Below, one piece after another: positions 57,839 through 64,000 of a DNA stretch of 64,000 nucleotides. The notes beneath the pieces are model-generated. The model was not told where the DNA came from, did not search any database, and saw only the letters and a program-made list of their open reading frames with translations. The stretch is taken from assembly GCA_963920635.1 (NCBI GenBank), contig OY987298.1, forward strand, positions 122,521,735 to 122,585,734, written 5' to 3'. A program made the translations under genes and the position numbers. This DNA is from Pseudeuparius sepicola. Lineage: Eukaryota > Arthropoda > Insecta > Coleoptera > Anthribidae. The stretch's first letter is position 1, and each line of letters begins with the position of its first letter.

Positions 57839-60523
57839 CAACGTGATCATTTTTAGACGCCTAGCCTCTGTTGGTGGAAAACGGTCAAAGATATGAAAAT
57901 GTTATATACCTATTGAAGATGATATAGGGTGTACAAAACAATAACTTGGTCCATTCAGCGACTCTGCAAATACGACGCTATGCGTCGCGACGCCAAGAAA
58001 TATTTTTTCCCACCAATATACCACTTGTGTTACATTGTTCGAAAGCCCTAATTTTCCTGAACATTTTTCGTTTATGTCATTTTTCTTTATTCTCTTCCGT
58101 TAAAAAATTCTTCTTCAAAAAAACCATTAAAATATTAATTTTTGTTATTCGAAAACGATGTAGCGTTTTCATTGATTTTATTTTTGGGGATATTTCCCAA
58201 CCTTTTATTTGTATGAGAGATTTTCAAACCGCTTTCTTACCGTTGTCAACATACAAATCCAGGACCGGCTAAAATTTTTTATATCCCCAATTTTCACTAA
58301 ATGCATTTAACGATTTTTTCTTTAAAATTTGACACGGCAGCGTTAATCAAGACACCACAGAACCAGAATATTATACCAAATTTGAGTTCTACAAAGTATA
58401 CTACCAAAATTTAACAAAATAGGAATTTTAAAGGCATCTGGCGGATCAAGAGTCAAATATGCTATGGAATTACCTCAAAACAGTTGAATAGTCAACAGGA
58501 CTATACAAGGTATCTATTGGTGTGCCCAATAGCAAATAATACACTTATACAGGTTGTTTTTCTCTGTGTCATCTCAAAGTGCTGCGTTTTTTAAAACTTT
58601 ATAAGGGTCAAATGCACCCTGGAATTATTATAAATTATTGGAAATGTAAATAAAAAAATGAAAAATAAATGAAAAATAAATAAAATAAATGAAAAAATAA
58701 TTCCTTTTTTACAAAGTATCTTTCAACAAGTAAAAAAGATTTAAATTATTGGACTTTTCTCGACAAAGCTATATCCCTTGACTGATTTATTATTAAAGAC
58801 TGCTCACGGCTGTCACATCTGACACATTTTTGGCTCACCATGCGCTTTCCGGAGATAAGATACAATGCAGAATACATTGTTAGCCATCAGAGCCATCTGT
58901 TTTCCAGGACATAAAGCTATAGCCGTGAGAAGTCTTTATAAATACGTCAGTCAACGCTATATCCTCTAATAAAATTATACCTTTTTCTATGCGTGTCTGT
59001 TGTGCCATATTGTCTGGACTTACTCACGGTGAGGCTTCTGAAAATTTGAGACGTAGTTCGTTTATAATTTTTGCCGCGATTTTGATATAGTATTTCTAAA
59101 GTCAGCATAAAAAAACTCTAATTGGCGTCACAAAAAAGGATATAGGACATAAGCGTCACGCAGTTTTTAAAAATATACATATTTTACAAGCAACATAATA
59201 TTTCACTTTTAAGGTTTTTTTAAGGTTGTCCTCAAACACAACGTAAAGGTTAATGCACCATATAATATTGTCAAAAGGTCTCTAAAAAGCCATATCGATT
59301 ACAACTATTTACGCAAGTATATCCTAAAATCTGTGAAATTATCGCACGCCTATCCACCGCATTTCGTTGTACAAGTGGCCGGCCGTTGAACAGTGTAGCC
59401 CATGCAAGTGTTGATGATATATTATATTAGGCGAGCATACAGTCACTTGTTTTTACTACAATATCTATCGTCTATGTCTCCTTCATCTCCTTATACTTCT
59501 AATACCAGGTGCGGTTGAATATGGTTAAAAAAGTGTTTTGTCTCGTATTTTATTGCCGGAAGCGCCTGTTCTCCAGCTACCCTGGTAAAATATAAAAAAA
59601 ACTCACTTGGAACACAGTGATATACGAGTGCGATCTATTTTATAACATTTATATGTTATATATATGTTACTGGTAAAAATACCAGACTTATCAGTAGAAA
59701 TCACCCGTATAAAATTCAAAGGTTTTTATGCTGTTCCAAGTGACTTTAGAAATACTATACACATAATCGATTTTTATCGCTCCCGATCCGTATAGGTAAA
59801 GTTAAAAAAAATAGCACTTTGAGTTGGCACATCAGAGAAAATACAGGTTGTATATTTGTTATCGGATCTTTGCATACCTGTTCCTGGTGACTATTCGACT
59901 GTTTTGAGGTAATTCCATGGCATACTTTATAATTGACCCTTGACCCGCCAGATTCCTTTAAAATTTATATTTTGCAAAATTTTGGCTCCCTGTAGAACAG
60001 AACTTCCTGTATATTTTTTGTTCAAATTTGATATAATAGGGGGGGGGGGGGTTCTGTGGTGTCCTTAAAAACGCTGTGGTGCCCGATTTTAAACAAAAAA
60101 ATCGCTAAATGCAAGAAGGTCAAAAAACGCGGTTTGAAGATCTTCCAAACAAATAAAGGGTCGGGGGAATATCCCCAAAAATAAAATCATTGAAAACGCT
60201 ACGTCGCGATTAACAAAAATCAATATTTTAATGCGTTTTTGAAAAATAACTTTTTAACGAAAGATAATAAAGAAAAATTGAATTAATGAAAAATGTTCAG
60301 AAAAATTAGTGATTTCAAACGATGTAACAAAAGGCTTATGTTGGTGAAAAAATATATTTCATTGCGTTGCGACGCCTAGCAACTTCGTATTTGCAAATAG
60401 TCGGTAAATGAGCCGATTTATTCCTTTATACACCCTATATAATCACCCACATATACCTAATATCTCCATATCTTTGACCGTTTTCCACCAACAGAGGATG
60501 GGCGTCTAAAATTGATCACCCTG
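57839..60523. mobile_element. 2.7-kb long-TIR TA-type element
   Basis: The left end TA|CAACGTGATCATTTTTAGACG and the right end CGTCTAAAATTGATCACCCTG|TA begin inverted repeats of about 700-750 bp (57839-58600 and 59810-60523). The arms share CTCTGTTGGTGGAAAACGGT, CAAAACAGTTGAATAGTCAA and other blocks. The centre (58610-59800) carries no transposase and has been invaded by MITE family A copy 3. The TA site and CAGGGTGATC end suggest the mariner superfamily. A partial relative is at 33700-34170. Confidence 0.8.
58776..58955 (-). mobile_element. MITE family A, copy 3 (nested)
   Basis: This 180-bp copy is in reverse orientation relative to copies 1 and 2, ending AATACGTCAGTCAAC. It is flanked by an exact 8-bp duplication GCTATATC (58768-58775 and 58956-58963). 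It sits inside the 57.8-60.5-kb element, so it inserted later. Confidence 0.85.
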
Positions 60524-61576
60524 TACAGTACATGGTTCATAAATTTTTCACTTACACCAAAAATAATAGCAGGGTAGTACCACTAGCGCCCCAGTTTTCA
60601 GGCGCTTTCAAGGTTACAGTACCATGTAATAATTGCATCTTAAAAACAGAAGAAGGAGAAAATAAACCATAAAAATTAAAAAATATAAACAATTGCCTAA
60701 ATAAAAATTGGACACTTGCAGTACCCCACATAAATCTAACGTCCACAAGGGACTCGTTAGAAGACGTATTAAATTAAATAAAAGAGAGAAAACAGATATT
60801 TAACAGAGTACCTGATTCACCAAGTTGGGCGAACCACAACCACTCCATTATGATTATATGGAACGTCTTGTTATCTATAGCAGTCCTGTATACAGGGTAT
60901 CCCAAAGAAAACTTGACCCCCCAAAAATTCGAAAACCGAACAATATTTGAAAATTCGCCGAGACCCGTCGATTTTTTTTTGGGGGGAACTTTTTTGACAG
61001 TCTAATCCCTAGCAACCCCAACTTTAAAATTATTTCAAATGGAACTACCCCCCTTGTGGCGCATCATTTTAAAGCCCTTTTTATTGCGAATACAGTGATG
61101 TATCGTTTTTAGAATTCTGTTGAGATTTGACAGAATTATAGGCTAAAAACGGAAAGTTGACAATCCACTGTACGCGTAGTAATTTCTACACAAATGTCCG
61201 CCACTATTAAGTTTTTTATCTACTACACACAACCAAATTGCCTAGTTTTTATTGACATCTCGATCAGTTTACAAAAAAGTCACAAATGAAAAAGCAGATG
61301 CAAAACAAAAAAAGTTCATACGAATTCAAACCTTATATCTTTTTAAAATATGTAACAAAAAGTCACTTATAGTTTATATACCTACCTACTTGGTTCCTTG
61401 ATTTTAGCCGATGCTGTTGTCTCCATATTTTAATCTTATTAATCTATTTTTATTTAATTTTACGTAAGATGTACACATCTGTAAACAAGACTTTTTGTTT
61501 GACTTCCACATGGTTTCCTCACTAGGTAAGGTTGTTCCCCTTCTCATAGCTCATTTAAGTTTTAATATTTTTAATA
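60524..61576. other. No gene recognised
   Basis: A TA|CAGGGTATCCCAAAGAAAA transposon-like end starts at 60893 with no partner found. There is otherwise no supported feature. Confidence 0.35.
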
Positions 61577-61740
61577 TTTTTAATTTTTCAAATTGTTTGT
61601 GATATTTTTTAATTTTTAATTTTTCAAATTGTTTTTGATATTATCTTCTTAATCTGCTTGTAGCCCTGAAGATGATTTAGACATAAATCGAAACGTCGGC
61701 TTTGTGAAAAAACACCAGTGTTGTTATTTTGTCCCATCTA
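61577..61740 (+). repeat. Penelope-type terminal region
   Basis: A duplicated AT-rich block (TTTTTAATTTTTCAAATTGT occurs twice, about 50 bp apart) leads into AGCCCTGAAGATGATTTAGA + CATAAATCGAAACGTCGG. The sequence closely resembles the motif after the inverted repeat at 9001, as expected for terminal repeats of Penelope-like elements. No RT is attached. Confidence 0.5.
61662..61701 (+). ncRNA. Hammerhead-ribozyme-like motif 2 (Penelope type)
   Basis: Stem I AGCC (61662-61665) pairs with GGCT (61698-61701). The core CTGAAGA (61666-61672) fits CUGANGA. Stem II GATTT/AAATC encloses a 6-nt loop after one bulged T. Then GAAA (61690-61693), C-G and TC give a minimal two-pair stem III with a GUC cleavage triplet. 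Such minimal hammerheads are known in Penelope-like elements and may act as dimers. The bulged T at the base of stem II is a departure from the consensus. Confidence 0.5.
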
Positions 61741-61744
61741 CCGA

Positions 61745-62821
61745 CTAAGTGTACCCATTGCGAATGTCTTTTTTTTTCGAAGTCTTCAGGGGCACCGCAT
61801 CAGGTAAACTTGACAGTTCAGCTAGACTGATGTTGCGAATGTGGTATGCCTTCTTCAGTACACGACATCTCTCCCATTGCACCAAATCACTAAACCCTTT
61901 TTTGTAAGACACAACACCGGGATCATCTTTGGTGACTCGCAACCATGAAGCCTGGCTAATACCAAGTTTGGAGGTGTCAATGTATTTGGAAGAGGCGCTG
62001 TCAAAATCAAAAAAAAAAGATTTTTCTCCCATATCCACTACCTTGAAGGGGTGGGTCGGTCTTGCAGAAACAATACATTTTTTGACGTCTTCAACATTAT
62101 TCAATTTTGAAACTCTTGCACGTTTCTCGATGATGGCAAAGTCCCGATCTGAAGCAGAGAAACTGTGTCCCGAAAGTAAGAATTTGTGTTCAATCTGGTC
62201 AAACTTGTCAGTGGCTACTAGGAAAATGTACAAAAACAGTAACATTCGATTTTTTAACTGCCCAGCACAGTTATCACTCCATACGCACAACTTGCGTTTA
62301 TAGGTGGTAAGGAGTCCAGTGTTCAAGGCTTGTAACAAGCAGGTAGCCATCTGGTTTCCACCTCGACCAGACTGCCCTTCGTGCCAGACACACATGATCC
62401 CATCAGCAGTGTCACTAACATGGATGCCGAAGTTGTAGCACGACAACTGGCGACTATAATACATGCTAGTGTGTGTAAGTTTGGGGAGCGGAAAAACTTT
62501 TTGTAAATCTATAGTCACGGTACAAGTGTCGCTTTCTGGTAAAGTGCTATTCGCAGAATCGTGCTTTATAGCCTTAAACACATTTTCTACCCGTCTGTGG
62601 TGCAACTCAAGTTGAGTTTTGGCTTGTCTTGCAACAGTAACATCTGTGCATTTCGATTTTATGTTGAGGGAACCACACGTCTTGCACGTGTCAACCCGCG
62701 GTTTTTTAAAAGATAACTTGGGAAAGTCCTTTAAAAAAACTGATCGATAAAACTTGTATGTAACACTGGTACCGGGATGTTTTATTTTGTAGGCTTCAAA
62801 CAATCTGTTTACGTTAAGAGG
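61745..62821 (-). CDS. DUF7869-like, probably transposon-derived protein
   Basis: This open frame of 358 codons has no ATG at its start. The first in-frame codons follow a TAG that can serve as a splice acceptor (62822-62824), so it is probably the last exon of a longer gene or element. Numbering from the Leu at 62803: a CKTCG knuckle at residues 40-44; TIDLQKV (D99); YYSRQLSCYNFGIHVSDTAD; CVWHEGQSGRGGNQMATCLL; VWSDNCAGQLKNR (D177); and LLSGHSFSASDRDFAIIEK (D219/D221, E226). The spaced acidic residues after beta-like strands suggest an RNase-H/DDE-type fold, and the pattern resembles DUF7869 proteins common in invertebrates. Function is unknown. The intact frame argues for a recent or domesticated copy. 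Confidence 0.6.
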   Translation of the reverse strand, partial: PLNVNRLFEAYKIKHPGTSVTYKFYRSVFLKDFPKLSFKKPRVDTCKTCGSLNIKSKCTDVTVARQAKTQLELHHRRVENVFKAIKHDSANSTLPESDTCTVTIDLQKVFPLPKLTHTSMYYSRQLSCYNFGIHVSDTADGIMCVWHEGQSGRGGNQMATCLLQALNTGLLTTYKRKLCVWSDNCAGQLKNRMLLFLYIFLVATDKFDQIEHKFLLSGHSFSASDRDFAIIEKRARVSKLNNVEDVKKCIVSARPTHPFKVVDMGEKSFFFDFDSASSKYIDTSKLGISQASWLRVTKDDPGVVSYKKGFSDLVQWERCRVLKKAYHIRNISLAELSSLPDAVPLKTSKKKDIRNGYT

Positions 62822-62839
62822 CTACGATACTTATGAAAT

Positions 62840-62992
62840 CCGCCCCAAGTGCCCGACTCAATTCAGGACAAACGTCGCTCGATTAGATATGCCTATCCTT
62901 TTCCTTCCTCTAGTCCCCACGACTCCCCACTCCAGCCTGCCCCTTCATAGTGCTACGATTGAGGGGCAGGCCGGCCGTGGGTACTACACTGA
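62840..62992 (-). other. GC-rich segment upstream of the DUF7869-like ORF
   Basis: About 150 bp are strongly GC-rich, with a GGGGCAGGCCGGCC word and the inverted words CTGCCCCTTCATAG / GAGGGGCAG. It could be an upstream exon or the 5' end of the same element; I could not find a frame that joins it. Confidence 0.25.
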
Positions 62993-64000
62993 GAAAAATC
63001 TGGCACTTTGTAAAAAAACCCTGTTTAATTCAATATGAGATATTATTCCTCAAACTCAAGCAGAAGCTTTTTTGTAACTAACAATAATCAATTCAATTTC
63101 AATTGATATTGAATTCTAATGAATAATTTAAATGTAATATTTTATTTCAATAAATAGCGTGTTCTGGAATTGATTCTATAATACTTCTTTTCTAAGCACA
63201 TTCTTTTGTCAGAACAACATAACGTTTCATGGTGTTGAATTGAATAGGGGTACATTTAACTGTTCATTATACTGAAATTACAACTATTGTCACTGAATTT
63301 TTGCTGGATTTGTAATACTTAATTGTGGGTACTAATATCAATTATAGCCATTCACTTGCAGTGTTCATTATGACTACGAACGATATAGAGTGTAGGGTTG
63401 ATTCAAAACCTTTAATTTGCGATCACTGTGTGCACTCCTAAGTTAACCCCCAGTTAACCCTGAAAAAATCAGCTTGTTTTAAAGAATTTTTTTTTTACCC
63501 TTATAAAGCACTTTAGATAGTGGTGATCTTTTACCTATATCTCGTGAAGTATTGAAGTTAAAAAAAAAACTTCATGAGGGAAAGTTGTAGAGAACGTAAT
63601 AATGTATACATAAGAAGAAAAAAAATTGTACACATGAGAAGAAAAAAATTTGCAAAAAAATGTTTTCAAAACCACTCCTATTGCGGGGTTCGTAACACGA
63701 CTTCGACGGTGATTTTTTGGGGTTATACTCAGGACGCTACCCACAACCAACCCTGAAAATATCTACCTGTTAAGAATCTTTTTTTTTCTACCTCTATAAA
63801 AAAATGACAATTTTCGTGGACTATGATTACTTACATTGATGAATATAAAAGTTGCAATTAAGTTAATTTGTTCATCCAATGAATTATAATGTTTTTTCAG
63901 TTGCTTCTGGGGTACTCTTATATAGTTTGGAGTAGTCTGAGGGTGAGAATTATTATTATTCAAATAAAATAAATTTAATTGTTTAAATAAAACATGAGAT
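62993..64000. other. No gene recognised
   Basis: Two related segments near 63430-63510 and 63730-63800 (both with AACCCTGAAAAxATC followed by a T-run and TATAAA) suggest an imprecise duplication about 300 bp apart. No coding signal is present. Confidence 0.35.

Noticed and set aside
61929..62303. 124-codon plus-strand frame
   Set aside because: It is antisense to the DUF7869-like ORF, hence a shadow frame.

Overview
The window looks like AT-rich nuclear DNA from an arthropod, most probably an insect with a repeat-rich, expanded genome. The reasons are a spliced gene with GT-AG introns, many nested DNA transposons of the TA|CAGGGTG (Tc1/mariner-like) kind, Merlin, hAT-like, Penelope-like and Jockey-like remnants, TCAGT-type initiators, and frequent 'gtaggtacctac' words. 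The order cannot be fixed from the sequence. There is no sign of prokaryotic organisation and no CRISPR array.

Layout. 0-6 kb: a tRNA-like locus, a MITE, a foldback repeat and the only complete host-type gene I can assemble, a seven-exon cytosolic sulfotransferase-like gene on the minus strand (2354-5649, 344 codons). Its fold landmarks and catalytic His are present, but both PAPS-binding motifs are gone. 6-14 kb: two TA-flanked long-TIR elements, then a Penelope-like inverted terminal structure ending in a hammerhead-ribozyme-like motif, then about 5 kb with nothing recognisable. 14-18 kb: foldback DNA, a perfect-palindrome array, a decayed helix-turn-helix fragment and a 450-codon Penelope-like reverse transcriptase truncated inside the RT domain, abutting a hAT-like end. 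18-28 kb: decayed repeats, a short tandem array of YY1/Pho-like sites, a bounded but defective Merlin transposon (22681-23846), a decayed Jockey-type RT and several foldback/mariner MITEs. 28-34 kb: a short TE-like ORF fragment, two frame-broken THAP domains, a GC-rich island and an orphan heat-shock-type promoter. 34-43 kb: a 1.6-kb element with CACTCTAAAAA ends and an internal hairpin, a ~120-140-bp minisatellite, MITE copy 2, a tRNA-like SINE or pseudogene, an unidentified protein-like ORF, a SAM-like peptide relic, a mariner MITE and an 87-bp tandem array. 43-57 kb: foldback and GC-rich repeats and a probable LTR. 57-64 kb: a 2.7-kb long-TIR element with MITE copy 3 nested inside it, a second hammerhead-like motif, and an intact 358-codon ORF resembling DUF7869 proteins, probably transposon-derived.

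The genes do not form a pathway. The window is a gene-poor, transposon-on-transposon landscape around one sulfotransferase-like gene. The strongest leads are the apparent loss of PAPS binding in an otherwise intact sulfotransferase, the paired hammerhead-like motifs at Penelope-type ends, a three-copy MITE family with clear 8-bp target duplications, and the orphan heat-shock promoter. All protein family assignments rest on motif recognition by eye; no search was run.
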